Of a DNA stretch of 64,000 bases, positions 44,311-56,530 are shown in pieces. How positions within the stretch are numbered: position 1 is the first letter of the stretch; every line of letters starts with the position of its first letter. The stretch spans positions 51,251,783 to 51,315,782 of the forward strand of contig CM035806.1 in NCBI GenBank assembly GCA_020466095.1, read 5' to 3'. Made by a program: the position numbers and the translations under genes. A model generated the notes under the pieces. That model worked only from the letters and a program-made list of their open reading frames with translations, was not told where the DNA came from and did no database searches. Origin of the DNA: Chlorops oryzae (lineage: Eukaryota > Arthropoda > Insecta > Diptera > Chloropidae).

Positions 44311-44790
44311 GCAATCTGTCTCTTTCCCTCTCTCTTTCTCTTTTTCTCTATTTCAGTATCTTTTTCTTTTCCTATTTCTCTCTCTCTCTCTCTCACTGTA
44401 TTTCTCTCTGTCTCCGTTTCTCTTCCTTTTCCCTCTCCTTCTTTCTGTCTCTTTCATTCTCTCTCTTTCTTTCTCTCTTCCTTTTTATCTTTCTATATTT
44501 CTCTTTCTATATTTCTATCTTCATCCATTTCTCTCTTTCTCGCTTTTTATCTTTCTATCTCTTTCTCTGCCCACTTTTTTTCTCACTCTTTCTGTATCTC
44601 TTTCTCTTTTCCTCTCTCTTTCTCTCGTTTTCTCTCTTTCTCTCTCTTTCTCTCTCTTTCTCTCTCTTACTCTCTCTTCTCTCTCTTACTCTCTCTTACT
44701 CTCTCTTTCATCACTCTTCTCTCTTTCCTCTCTCGCTCTCCCTTTCTCTGCTCATTTTTCTCTGTCTCACTTTCTCAATCCCTTCCTCTG
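44311..44790 (+). repeat. Long pyrimidine (TC-rich) tract
   Basis: About 480 bp of almost pure C and T on the plus strand, built of TCTCTCT, CTTTCTC and TTTCTCTTTC variants with few purines. Two overlapping frames of 217 and 234 codons (Leu/Ser/Phe only) are open because the tract cannot form stops; they are not genes. Such tracts can adopt triplex structure. Confidence 0.95.
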
Positions 44791-46469
44791 TGCTAACGGT
44801 TTCTCCAACAATTATTCATCGATTCATTTCTTCAATTGAAATGCATCCTAAGCACAAAAATACATTCTTATTTATATTTAATGACTTCCTTGATTAGTCC
44901 ATTTCGAAGTCGAACTGGTCCACGGATGCGTCGTGTGCGGCATGTTCGCACATTTTAATTAAGATTGGCAAGAGCGAAATGACTTCCCTCGCTCCCTCGC
45001 TCGGTTCTCATGTGTATGTACTCGTGTGTGTGTGTGTGTGTGTGTGAAAAGTGACGATTCAAGTCGGAATCAAGTCGAAGCTTTAAGAGAGAAAATTACA
45101 GTAAAAAAAAAAAAAAGTATGGCGCGATTCTTCACATTTTCCTGGATTTCCCTTGCTCCTAACTCCCTTGCTGGTGTGCCGCCGTGCTGCAAGTCAGCCT
45201 CGGAACCACATTATCTCGTTGAACGCGTGCGTACGCACGATTTATGTCTGTCCGAGATGTCAGCATGAGAGATTTAAAGTGGGCCAAATTCCAAATGCAA
45301 TGCGACAATTTCAATTTTTTCTTCTCGTTTTTTTTCGTACTTTTTTGGTGTGTTTTGTTGCCTTTAGCAAGTCTTGAGTCGTGCGGTTGTTGTTGTTGCT
45401 GCTGCTGCTGCACTATTTTTCTTGAATATCTTAGCATTCGAAGTTGAAAGCAATCGAAGCTATCAGTAGACGACTTTCGTATCCAATATGAATGTATCTG
45501 GTTCGCATTTGCAATCTTGGATTTAACGATTTTACAAAAATTGCATTTAATTTGGTAAATGTTCAATTAAATTTACATGATTTGCTTCGAGTCGTCGAAG
45601 TCGAAGTCGTCGGAATCACCGTCATAGTCATAGTCATCGTCGTCATCGTCATCGTTGTTTGCCGTTCACCATTCGCAATGCACCGACGATAAGGTGCGGG
45701 TCGGCGTGCGGTGCGGTGCGCTTCGGTGCGGTGCGCTGCGATGCGATCTTATGCGGTATGGTGAAAAGCGGAAAAGTTGTCGGCTGAAGAGTTTGTTTCT
45801 GTGCGTGTGTGAGTGCATGTGGATTGCAAGAGGAAATCGTTTATAACGGTACACAGTATGTGAACGCATAATGATTGAGTTATAATTTGCGTAGTTAAGG
45901 TAGTTGAATGAAAAAGCAAATTTCAATGGAAATTAAATTTCAAATTTAGGGGAATATTTAATGGCTCTCGAAATGGGTTATTGGTCTTGTTGTTATTGTG
46001 GTTGTCATTGGTATTTATTTCTTTGTTTGGTTACGAAAAAACAAAAAAACAAAAAATAAAAGGAATTAAATAAAAATGAATTAAAATTGCTGAGCGGTAA
46101 ATATTGAAATTGGGAGAATGGAATTTATGATACGATTGAATCATGGATAATTATGAAGACTAAAAGATTCGGTTTAATATGAAATAATAGTTTTAAGTCC
46201 ATTTATATTGGGCTTTATAGGTCACTTATTTTTAGTGTTAGAATCCCAGCAGGCAAATATCTCCAAGAGGACAAAAACATTAGTGATTTCACCGGCACAT
46301 TTAGATCAAATTATCACACATGGCATGCTTGAATTTAATTGGCTATTGAAAGGATCTGGCGGGTTAAGCAAAGGCATGCGGCATCATGAAAGGAATTTTT
46401 AAATTTTGTTGATTTTTCGATAGGTGCCATCTAAAAACACTGTGGAGATCACTTTTTAGATTTTTATTT
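44791..46469. other. Unassigned region with simple repeats
   Basis: A (GT)n at 45024-45046, GTTGTT/GCTGCT at 45390-45412, CGTCAT/AGTCGT at 45585-45660 and a GTGCGGTGCG tandem at 45695-45745. No gene supported. Confidence 0.45.
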
Positions 46470-46690
46470 TGAACGGTCCTTGAAATATCCTGGAAAATCC
46501 TCTTTTAATAAGCCTTTTTTCAAAATATTATATCTCAAAAACCAATTGAGATAGAGAGACGATCTAAGCAAATTCTGTTAGATAATAAAACAGGGAAGCA
46601 AAAAATTTTTTTTTTAATTTTTACACTGAGAAAAACTTTTTCACAAAACTAAAAAGAAAGTTTTGAATACTTTTTTCAGTGTATTCCCAG
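46470..46690 (-). repeat. Dispersed repeat B, copy 2
   Basis: TCCTTGAAATATCCT, TATCTCAAA...AGATAG, AAAACA..GAA and TTTTTACACTGAGAAAAA blocks match 63675-63915 inverted. Unclassified and non-coding. Confidence 0.55.
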
Positions 46691-49600
46691 TTTCCCGCCA
46701 CTCTATAAATTGCTTTTAGAAATACCCCTTAGTATTTACTTTCATTTAAAAGAAAAAAATATTTCAATCAGATGGCGCAGCAGTGTGATATTCAAAAAAT
46801 TGCCCAGTACTAATATCCAGTACAAATGTGTGCAATATGGTACAAAAACACATCACTCATACGCCAAGTCATGTTTTACTGTTTTTGCTTAATGTGCACG
46901 AATGTTTTCATTTTGTAATAAATTGACATACATTTTTGACTACGGCTACGAATTTGATTGTACATAGAATTCAGTATTTTTGCTGAAACAGTGTGATCAA
47001 AAAGTTATGTGGACGGGGTAGGACTAAAAAAACAATATCTTTTTCTCCTTGATATTGAGTTTCCTTTATTATTGTTATGTTTTCCAAGCTTTTCATATCA
47101 TTTTAAGAGTTTGGTAGATATTTTATATGTAATGTACTCGAAAATCGCCCAAAATTAAATAAAAAAGTGGCAATGCATTTCACCACAGCAGAGCTAAGGA
47201 TTTCGCTGCCGTAGCATGCTTCTCTTTTCTTCGTGCTATATGCATATGTTGAAGCAGCGTAGCTCTAACACATTGCAGGGATTAGGAAGAAGAAGAGTTA
47301 GACCTACACTCCTACATGACGACAACGGAGTGACAAAATCGGATGAACTCCATTCGATGGCTATTTTTGGGGTTATGTTCAGCAGAGTCTTCTGTGGCCA
47401 TTTGCTTTGAACTTGAAATACATTTGTTCCAATGTTACTTTTTTATAGGTATTTGAGTAAATTTTTTTTTTTTTGTTTTAAAAATTATCTTGTCATTTCA
47501 ATTATGTCCGTGGTTGGTTCAACAATTTAAATTTAAATCCAATTTTAAAAATTATCATTTCAATTCAACCTGAAATAAGGTTGATTCAAACGGAAAATCT
47601 TTATTTTTTCCAACAATAAAAATTGTTAAAATAAAAAATATTCCTTATTGAAGTCGTTTTGTTTGTTTTTCCTTTTGAATTAACCAATTTTCTGTTTGAT
47701 TTTTTGCTCTGTGCGTCCGGGCCTGATGCTTTCATTGTAAGGCTCGGCTCTTCTAACAAAAAAAATTGTGCACTTCGAATCCAAAACATAATTGCTTTAA
47801 AAGCTTTTCAAATGTCTTCAATATCTTCCGAAAGAAAGATTTTTTTCTTTTGGAAACAATTTTTTTCCCTCTGCTATTTTTTTTTGAGTTTTTTTTTTTT
47901 TTTTTTTGCTATTCCCATAACGTCTTCGCATTGCACCCGATGACTCTATTATGTTTCCATTTAACAACTGATCTAATAGAAAATAATGTTTTATGCAAAT
48001 TTCTGCAACATCGTCTGACAACTTTGTTGTTTTGAGAGTTAAATTTTGTGCTAGTTGTCTCTGTTACTGTTTTTGGTTCGGTTTCGGTTTCGGCTTCGGC
48101 TTCGGTTTCTCTGTTCTCGGTTCTTCACTGCCCCCACTCTGCTCTGCAACAAGGCAAGAGAAAATCTTTTTAAGCTCTACACATTCACCGCCCGCCCCGC
48201 CCCGCCGCTTCTATTCATCGCGCCAGAACACTTTTTGGAGTCGAACTAAAAATGAAGCAAACCTTAAAGGAAGCCGGCCTTTCTGTATATTGCCCATTTC
48301 AAAGTGCGTCTGTCACATAAGTTTCGGTTGTATGCATACTACAACGAATAGTTGTACATGGATTAGGCCGATTTCAACTGCAAATGACGTCGTCAGGCAC
48401 CGGTCAAGTTTACCAGTCTCAGTCTCAGTCTCGGTCTCATTCTCATTCTCATTTCCATTCTCTCCCTACACGCTCGTACATGGCTATATGACATGGCGGT
48501 AAAGCCTGTGATTTCCCTTCCATATACTCCATATAATCTCGGTCTATTCGAGTGTACGTGTACGTGTACGTGTTTGTGGATTTGCGGACATTTATATAAA
48601 TTTGCTTAAAAATATACACACGTATATATGTATATATATATATATGTATGTATTTAGTTGAGTATTGTCAGGACTTCTATGCAGATTACTTGTCAAAAGT
48701 TTTAAGCCTTCTCATCACTTAATTGCATTCGTATACACGTCAAAGGCTGAGTGCGATTGTTCGTACAAATGTGCATTGTGGAATTTTGTGTGTGCGTTTT
48801 TGTATTTTTAATTTTCTATTATTTTTAATTAGAAATATTTTTACTTAATCTCAACTTTTATTCCGAACATGCAATTTTGTCATTGCAGTAAATTTTGAAT
48901 TTGAAAATTGCAAATTCCCGATTTTGTTGTTTCTATTCAAAGAAAAATGTGATTTATTTTTCATAAATTTTGTGTGTGTGTGTGTGTGCGTTAAAATCGA
49001 CAAAGAGAAGGCTATAGAAAACCAAGTGTAAACCTTTAGTGATTTTCTTTTGAGTGATGGGTGGTTTGTGTGGACACTTTCAGATGAAATTTTATTGTTT
49101 TGCAGAAATATGCGAATTTTTGAAAGGTATTCATAAAAGGAATTACTTACATAGAGAAGAACGTAGAGATAGAGAGAGAGAGAGAGAAGAAGAGGAGAGA
49201 GAGAGAGAGAGAGAGAGAAATGGATAGAGAAAAGCAAAAGGAGTTTGTTGAAGGCTATCTAAACCCTTTGTGCTTCAAGAGCTTATCGAGAAGAAAACTT
49301 TCAAAGAATTAAAAAAAAAAGTATGAGTACCAAAATAAATAAATAACGATTGACGTAAACAATCAACGTAAATTTGTAAGTTCAAACGGAAAGTATTTGT
49401 TCTTAAAGTATAAACTTTAATTAAAATTCTTATACCTACATATGTATATGTATGTCCCTATATCCACATACTTATATGTAGATATATTGTATTTAATTTC
49501 AGACCGGACATTAATAAAATATGTTCTGCCTTCCCATTTGTAAAAACTTGCAGCTGCGCTAACTGCTCTCTGCACTATTCTCTATACAGTCATTAAGCAT

Positions 49601-50256
49601 ACCCAGTATTTGCATTCATTTTTGCAATTATTTATTACATTTTTATTTATTTATTTTTTTTTTTTTTTTTGTTATTATTGTTTTTGTTGTTGGCGTTGTT
49701 GTTGGTTGTGGCGTTTTCAAATTTTGCACACACATTTATTTAACCGTTGAAGTTACACCTCCTCCTAGCTGACAGGCGGCAGCCCGCCTCGTTCACTCTA
49801 AAAGACACTGTCAGCAGCGACTTACATGGAAGACCTTCAACTACGTTTTGTGGTTGGTTAAAAATATTTTCCATTTTTAACGAATAGCAACTTCGCAACA
49901 ACAAATTTCATTAAATGAAATTAAATGAAAAAAGCAAAAACAAGGAAAAAAGAATAGAGAAAAAAATAAATAAATGAATTTTAATAAGTGTCTGTGTTGT
50001 TTGGAACGGTTTCTTAATATATGTACTTATATTGTATGTATATGATATACATACATATATGTAATTGCATATTTCATCTTTTGAACGGGTATAAATTACC
50101 TTCTGCTGTGGCCAATGAAAGTGGGTTGGACTTTTGATAGACAATTCGTTCGTAGTATTATTATTATTTTTCTTTATTGATGAGTTTTTATAGGAGAGTC
50201 GCCACGTTTTTCGGTGTTTAAATTAGAGCTTTGGACAGCCTGGGTTTTCGATGTGC
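46691..50256. other. Unassigned region with simple repeats
   Basis: T-runs at 47462-47474 and 47890-47908; CGGTTT/CGGCTT hexamer tandem at 48078-48111; TCTCAG/TCTCAT tandem at 48417-48465; GTGTAC tandem at 48552-48572; GT run at 48971-48987; GA tract at 49168-49220; T-run at 49657-49672. Frames at 47993-48502 are shadows of these tracts. No gene supported. Confidence 0.45.
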
Positions 50257-50940
50257 ATTTTTAGCATTGGCGTATTTATCGGGGGTCTTAGGGGTGACAT
50301 TCTCCCGGGACCCTAACCCAGGGGGCCTCACGCACCTGTGTCAACTAACTGTGTCAACCGAAAGGTATTTTAAAATATCGCACTAATTATTTTCCCACAT
50401 ATTTCGAATCAAATTCGCACATTTATGAACGGGCCCGCGATACATTTAGATGTATTCTTACCTATGAATACCTGCGTTTTTATTTTTTAAATAGACTTAT
50501 AATACATACAGAAGCGAGCAGTAATTAGTACACGTTGGGATCTTCAATTGTTTTCTCCTTATACATATCTCCGGTGTTAATAAACATATCATAGTCAAAT
50601 TTTTGGTAAATATTCTTCAATTATTTTGGAATATTATATGTTAAATTAAGAATTTGTTTAAAAAACTTTTCACTGAGCGCAGAGAGATCAGCTGTTCTGT
50701 TGAACATGTGATAGTTTGAACACTAGTGCATCGATCGAAGTCAAATTTAAAATTTCACATTGGCACAACCCTGTAGCAAGAGTGGGGTCAATTGTGCCCT
50801 TGCGAGTAGTTCTCGAGTATAGGAAAAAGAACTAGTACGCGAGTAGAGACACGGACAGTAGAACCTAACTAGTGGCATATTCAACAGTTCAATTTTGCCC
50901 ACACATTAATCTAATATATTTTCTGTGCGTGAGTCAGATA

Positions 50941-51011
50941 GTTCTGTGGCGTAGTGATTGCGTATTCGCTTGGCAATCTGAAGGGATTGAGTTCGATTCC
51001 TGTCACAGGCG
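50941..51011 (+). mobile_element. tRNA-like SINE head
   Basis: Box A-like TGGCGTAGTGATTG (50946) and box B GTTCGATTCC (50991-51000) at tRNA-like spacing, followed by TGTCACAGGCGG. The acceptor and T stems pair poorly, so it is not a functional tRNA; Pol III SINE head is the likelier reading. Its body is unrelated to the SINE at 17944 and 38157. Confidence 0.65.
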
Positions 51012-51197
51012 GAAAAATGTGAAGAATGGTCATATTCGAAAAACTCAAAACATTGGATTGAAAAGCAAGTCTTCGCCAATGCGCACAAATTCGCTTAACA
51101 TTTTCTGCCAATTTGAAACCTTTCTTTTTTATATACTTATTTGCTTTTTATTCCTCTTAGGATTTCAATTTTTATTAATAATTAAAAAAAAAAAAAT

Positions 51198-51284
51198 CGG
51201 CGTTCGCTTGGCCCGGGATTTGAACCTACGTCCTTCGGATCGCGGGGTGCACGCGCTACGCTGTGAGCTACGACAGCGCGGGCC
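51198..51284 (-). mobile_element. tRNA-like SINE head, opposite strand
   Basis: On the minus strand: GTCGTAGCTCACAGCG (box A region), CACCCCGCGATCCG, then GGTTCAAATCCCGGG (box B). An A-rich/T-rich stretch follows. It faces the other head 180 bp away. It resembles a tRNA more closely than 50941-51011 but lacks a complete acceptor stem by eye. Confidence 0.6.
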
Positions 51285-52269
51285 GGTCCCCCATCTATCA
51301 ACGTAGTATAGCAAATTAACTGAATTGGCCCTGTTGCCTCTACTTCTACCCTAGTTCAAACGCGACTGTCGATTTTCGAATGGCACCTCAGAGTAAAAGT
51401 TTACAGTTCAATGCATTGGCGGGGAAATAACGAACGAGTAGTACAGTTGATTTAGGAAGTAGTCGAAGAATACTTCTGTACTAGTTCAACTTCCTACAGG
51501 GAACTATACTCTTCACCACTATAGTGAAATTTAAAAAAATTCTGTTGTAGTAGTTTTTGTTGGCATTTTCTTTAGAAGAAAGCAATAAATTGTTATATGT
51601 TTCGAAGTTTGCATGTAATTTTTGAACAAACTAGACAACCGATCAGCGTGAAATTTTTTGAAATAATCAATTGTATAACTTTTTAATGAAATACATAATT
51701 AACTCGTTCTAGTTTTATTGTTATTACATATTTTTTTTTGTTATTTTTATAACATATCTCAACCCGACATTAAACGATGCCTCTACAGTCATGAGGTTAT
51801 CGGAAAGATGTGAGATCTATGTTTTGGAGTCCATTACTATTCTCCCAATGCGTCATCTACTAACGTTTATAATTTTTCCCGCCTGCTACCTATTTAATCT
51901 AAATCGTTAGAAAATTTTTCCGAATGAGCAAAAATGAGCACATGTGAGTCTTACACCATATTTTCTGTTCTCCCTTTTCCTACAATCTTTACTACGTTTT
52001 CGTCTAACTATTTATATTCCAAAATAATTGAAGAACAAATACCAAAAATTTGACTAGGATATGTTTATTAACACCGGAGATACCTATAAGGAGAAAACAA
52101 TTGAAGATCCCAAGTTGGGATGGGCAAAATGGGAAAATACATCGATATATATCGTATCGATATATTTGAAAAGCATCGAAATTGAAACGATACTATCGGG
52201 GGAGATATATCGAGCTTTCGATATATGGAATTATAAATACCAATTAAAAATGACTATTTTACTAAAATA

Positions 52270-52444
52270 CAGTGTACCTTCTGCTTGGGGAGAACCCTCC
52301 CAAGCGGACACTACTCTAAACGGACAGATTTCAGGAATTTTCTTGTGCTCCTGCTTCTCAAATACTTTCCTCTTAAGCGAATGCCTCTGTTAAGCGGACA
52401 TATATTTGGATCCCGTAGGTGTCTGCTTAAAACAGAGTACACTG
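52270..52444. mobile_element. pogo-like MITE, copy 4
   Basis: CAGTGTACCTTCTGCTTGGG to AACAGAGTACACTG with TA on both sides (52268-52269 and 52445-52446). The interior CTCTTAAGCGAATG and TTAAGCGGACATA match the family. It is the most diverged copy at its left TIR. Confidence 0.8.
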
Positions 52445-52916
52445 TACATATTTTAGACAAAATTGGAGTGTACAAAAGGACGTTTCCGAGTTCTCAGATG
52501 GTATGATAAGCAGAGTGAATAAATGCTTGTTTTTGCATACGTCATACTTTTTTTGCATATTTTAGCAGTGCGAGCTATTTTCTTGCCAAAAACTATTTTT
52601 TGTGCATATTTCCCATATTTTTGGTTAATTGTACTATTTTAAATGCCTTTTCCTACCAAATTTCCGAAAAAATCAACAATGTTGCGTTTTTTTTTAGCTG
52701 ATTTTATTTCTGCTTTATTGCTTTCCTTTGTCAATGACTCTTTTAAGGGCTGTGTCCAATGTTGGCGTATACGTTCGATCACGTATTTACGTTTGAGTGT
52801 GTTTTAAAATTTTGCCCCTTACCTTTTCAGACGTTGAGCGATCTTTTCCATTGTATAAAAACCTTTTAAGCAAGAAGCGCCAACATTTTTTGTTTGAAAA
52901 TGTAAAAGTCATATAT

Positions 52917-54087
52917 CGTCGGCTTAAAGTGTAAACCTGCTAAGTCCACTTTTAACCGATTCCGACTTTTCGTGTCATTCGAAAGCAAAAAGGACACTGC
53001 ATCGTCAGGCAAAAAAATCTTTTTTGATTTCAAATGCTAAATACCAGAGCTGTAAAAGAATTCAATCATTTCAGGCTTAAGTCACTTTCATTCCCAGCTA
53101 AAAATTTCAAATTTTGATTGAATTGATTTCCACGATAATCGAATTATGAATGAAAACTTTGAATTCATCATTCAGCTGTCAAAAATGATTTATGAATTCA
53201 ATTTTATAATTCCTTTTTTTAAAGCTCCGAGTTAACTCATTTTGATTTTAGCATAGAATTTTTAAATCATTTTCCAGCCTTAGGATTGAAATCACAATTT
53301 CCAAAACAACCTATGCCCGCATTTGAAAAACCCTAATTGTATTTTTGAAATCTGGGAGTTATTTTCTTTCCTTTAGCAAAGGAACAGGAATTCGCAAAAT
53401 CCGTCAACTATATCCCCTCTATTGGAATAAATAAAATATCCATTAAAAATCTGAGAAATTTTTTGCCAATAGCCAAATATTTGAAAAACTACCGAAAATT
53501 TTTCAAAGCAAAAGGGGATTCTCAAAATTCGTTACCACTTCCCATTAATAGCCATTGTTTTAGAAACTGTGATTTCAATCCTAAGGCTGGAAAATGTTTT
53601 CAAATTGATTTGATTTAAAAATTTTAAGCTAAAATCAAAATGAGTTGCCTGGGAGCTTTAAAAAAAGAATTATAAAATTGAATTCATATATCATTTTTGA
53701 CAGCTGAATGATGAATTCAAAGTTTTCATTCATAATTCATTAGGACGAATTTTCGAATTAAATCTTTAAAAGGAAATTCAAAAGGCTGAAATTTGAAAAT
53801 GAATTAATTCTTTTACAGCTCTGGTAAATACGGAGAAATTGGTGATGAGTAAAACTGCTAAGTCCAACTGTGGTCAAAGTTCACTGCTAACACCAACAAG
53901 TGACTCCAAGTAGACTTTCTATGGTGCACAGAATCGAATTTAGAAGAGACTTCATATAGGAACAAAATAAACCATCCATATTTTGGGTCTCCTTCCCTAC
54001 TTTGAAGTCTTGAAAAAAAGTGTTTTTTATTTACCCTGTAAAGTTTTGAAATTGTTAGTTAGCAGGTTTACACTTTAAGCCGACGAT
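52917..54087 (-). mobile_element. CGTCGG-TIR element, copy 1, split by a palindromic hAT
   Basis: Ends CGTCGGCTTAAAGTGTAAAC and its inverse. Outside the insertion it matches 58042-58425 inverted over about 390 bp. The target duplication is unclear (TA-rich ATAT flanks on both sides). Non-coding; superfamily unassigned. Confidence 0.8.
53045..53823. mobile_element. Palindromic (foldback) hAT MITE
   Basis: The ends CAGAGCTGTAAAAGAATT are inverted, with flanks CTAAATAC and GTAAATAC (7 of 8). The empty site CTAAATAC is present in the second host copy (58300-58307, minus strand). Each half (about 53045-53320 and 53555-53823) is largely the inverse of the other: matched blocks include CAGCTGTCAAAAATGAT, CATTTTGATTTTAGC and CAGCCTTAGGATTGAAATC. 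A transcript would fold on itself. No coding capacity. Confidence 0.88.
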
Positions 54088-54591
54088 ATTTTAATAAGTC
54101 CACTAAATAAAAATTAAATTTTAACTGCATATTTTTTGGACTATTTTCCTTGTTTTTTCGAGCTTTTTATAGCGCTTATTTTTGGGTTCTTTCGGGCTTT
54201 TTTTACACACTCTGATGATAAGATATGATACGATAAGATAAGACATGAACGATTAAAATGCCGCTTTATATCCAAGAGAATAAGTGTGAAACACAGGTGT
54301 ACAACGATAGACATATATAAAATATCGCTTTCGATGTCGGGAAAAGTATAGCGATGTACGATATATCGCCGAGCAAAAATATCAGTATAAAATTTCGATA
54401 TATCATTTTAAAAATATCGATGTTTTGATATATCGATTTTTTTTTTGCCCATCCCTAATCCCAACGTGTACTCATTTCTGCTCGCTACTGCACATGTTGG
54501 TCTTTTTTAAATTTGGCATCGATATAGGGGGCCCCCGAAAAAAAAAATTCTCCCGGGCTCCGCAAGGTGAAGTTACGCCACTGATTTTTAG

Positions 54592-55984
54592 TCAAAAAAG
54601 CACTAAAATATTAAGATACTTTTTTTACTGAACTGCGACCAGCAGTCAGAAATGCCGCGCGGAATTTCTGTCAGGAATTTTCTGGAGCTTTTTTCATTTG
54701 GAGTTTTCCATTCCTAGCCGAACTAAGGCCATTGCATAGGGGGGTTTTTAAAGTTTTTTAAAAATTTTGTCTCTTAATTTTTTTGAAAATTTGGTTTGAA
54801 AAAGCCCTATAACACATTTTTTACATAGATTTAAGAAGGGTCAAAAAAACAAAGATATATTCTGTAGACCCCTAGATCGGGCACCTTAAAGCCAGATTTA
54901 TTTGAAGCATTGTCGAATTCTGCTCGAAAAAGTGGCAATAACTCCTTAAAAGCAAGGATTTTTTTTCTTCAATTTTGTGCCCAAAAAAAAAATCTCCCAG
55001 TTTTTGACATCGTTTTTCACAAATGACGAATAATAAAATTATGTGAAAATAAATTCGGAAAGCGATCAAAGAAGCCAGCAATTCGTGAGAATTTATTTAG
55101 AAAGCGGGAAGGGAGGTTTTGAGGAGAGCTTACATATTTCCCGTTACCGTTAATCCGGAATATTTTTTTATAAAATTCCTTAACCATATCCGGTCTCCAA
55201 GCAAAGTTTGTGTTTCTGTTTCCCAAAAAAAACCAAAAAAAAACTTCGATTTGCTCCATTTCTTGCTCCCCCTCAGTTTCTTTCCACCATCCCAATCAGA
55301 TGAGAATTTGTCATTCAAAATTTTCTAATTTGAAATATTGTCGATTTTTAAATAGGAGCGCATCCCTCGGGCGTCTCGCTAGTTAGTGCTTTGCATTTCC
55401 TTAATTTTGTTCAACCAAATCAGCAGTGAATTCCCTTTTTCCCTTTTTTCCATTTCGCATTTCACACCCACTCCCCCTATTTCTAATTGGCAACGCCTGC
55501 ATAAATATTTACCCAATTGTGCCGTGATTCTCTCCCCATCTTCTTCTTTTTTTATATTATCCTTTTATCCTTTTTGGCGGACAAGCAATGATTGTCATTT
55601 TGATTATGCATGCATATTGAGATTTGTAGAAAGTTTTCAGGTTGTGATTTTTCAGGCTTGTCGGAAACTTTGGAATCCTGAGATAAGCAGATAGTTTTAA
55701 ATTTTCGTCCTAAAAGAGTAGGTAATTGAACGTGGAACCAAAGTAACTTGGAAGGAGTTACTTTTAGATGTACCTATGTAGTTACCTTTTAATATCGACG
55801 AAAAAAAAATAAAACAAGACGCAATATTCAATTTGCTCGGACTTTCTTATCCAGAGTTTTGTTTTTATTTAATTTTTTTTTTTTTAATAATTTTAAAGAG
55901 GTGAAGAACAAACAAGCTCGTAAAGAAAACCAAAAACTAGGATAGGGAAAAGATTGGTCTTGTGCAAAATAATATAGGTTTTTG
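54592..55984. other. Unassigned region
   Basis: AT-rich with A-runs (54538-54548, 54985-54994, 55222-55240), and a C/T-rich plus strand at 55395-55560. No gene supported. Confidence 0.4.
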
Positions 55985-56165
55985 TTAGGGCACTCTTGCC
56001 AGCTTAGGGGAATCTCCTCTAAATTCAAAGGGATTTATGATCGTTAGTGGAGTCTTAGGCCAGAAAAGTAGCCAGGGAAACTTTTATCGGTCCTTATACA
56101 TAGGACCAGGGTTTTGCTTTTGGAAAGTTTCAAAATGAAATTTTGGGGAGACATTCAGGGGGGTC
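55985..56165 (+). repeat. Dispersed repeat A-associated fragment
   Basis: GGAGTCTTAGGCCAGAAAAGTAGCCAG through TTTGGAAAGTTTCAAAAT matches 10980-11125 (GGAGTCTTAGGGCAGAAAAGTGG...). Only this portion of the larger repeat is present here. Confidence 0.7.
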
Positions 56166-56356
56166 TTAAAGCCGGAAAAAGGCAGGCTTTCAAGAATGTT
56201 GCTTTGGAAATAATAATAATTTTGGTGTATGTTTTTCATATGCAAGTAGCACTTGAGAAGTTAGCTTCTTCACGTGAGGTGCGGAAGACTTCAAATGGAC
56301 TCAAAAGAACTGAAAACGAGTGACTTCAAAAATGTTGGTTCCCAGAGAGTAGCTTA

Positions 56357-56502
56357 TGCCGCTTTCAGACTATTGCATTTAACTGATTTTAGCATTTAGC
56401 CAAAAACGAAAGTGTTGCAATAATAAACAGTTAAACTCATGGTTTTATTTACGCATTTAAAGAAGCTAAATTCAGGTTAAATGCAATAGTCTGTAAGCAG
56501 CA
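56357..56502. mobile_element. Harbinger-like MITE, copy 1
   Basis: TGCCGCTTTCAGACTATTGC faces GCAATAGTCTGTAAGCAGCA, with TTA on each side (56354-56356 and 56503-56505). The interior has CATTTAACTGATTTTAGC and AAGAAGCTAAATTCAGG, both shared with 63142-63368. Confidence 0.8.
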
Positions 56503-56530
56503 TTAAGCACGAACCTCTTGATGTCTGTAC

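Larger units (their letters stand above)
52115..54457. mobile_element. Inner hAT element with TNGGGATGGGCAAA termini
   Basis: The left TTGGGATGGGCAAA and right TTTGCCCATCCCTA are inverted. The flanks are ATCCCAAG (52107-52114) and ATCCCAAC (54458-54465), 7 of 8 identical. Both sub-terminal regions are dense in TATCGATATATCG-type palindromes (52140-52235 and 54318-54440). It interrupts the right arm of the outer hAT and itself contains a pogo-like MITE and a CGTCGG-TIR element. No transposase ORF. Confidence 0.85.
50265..54583. mobile_element. Outer hAT element carrying a four-level nest
   Basis: The left end CATTGGCGTA and right end TACGCCACTG are near-inverted, with ATTTTTAG on both sides (50257-50264 and 54584-54591), an exact 8-bp duplication. 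CTCCCGGG blocks lie inside each end. The arm 50512-50640 is inverted at 52010-52114 plus 54458-54490 (AGTACACGTTGGGATC, GAGCAG, CTCCGGTGTTAATAAAC), so the element has long TIRs and its right arm is broken by the inner hAT. No transposase was found; the interior holds SINE-like heads and other MITEs. Confidence 0.85.

Noticed and set aside
44186..44897. Two overlapping plus-strand frames of 217 and 234 codons
   Set aside because: They consist of Leu, Ser and Phe because the DNA is a pyrimidine tract that cannot encode stops in two frames.
50782..51530. Another TIR element (CAAGAGTGGGG versus GGTGAAGAGTA)
   Set aside because: Inner blocks such as GAACTAGTAC look inverted, but the ends do not match well enough and no target duplication was seen.
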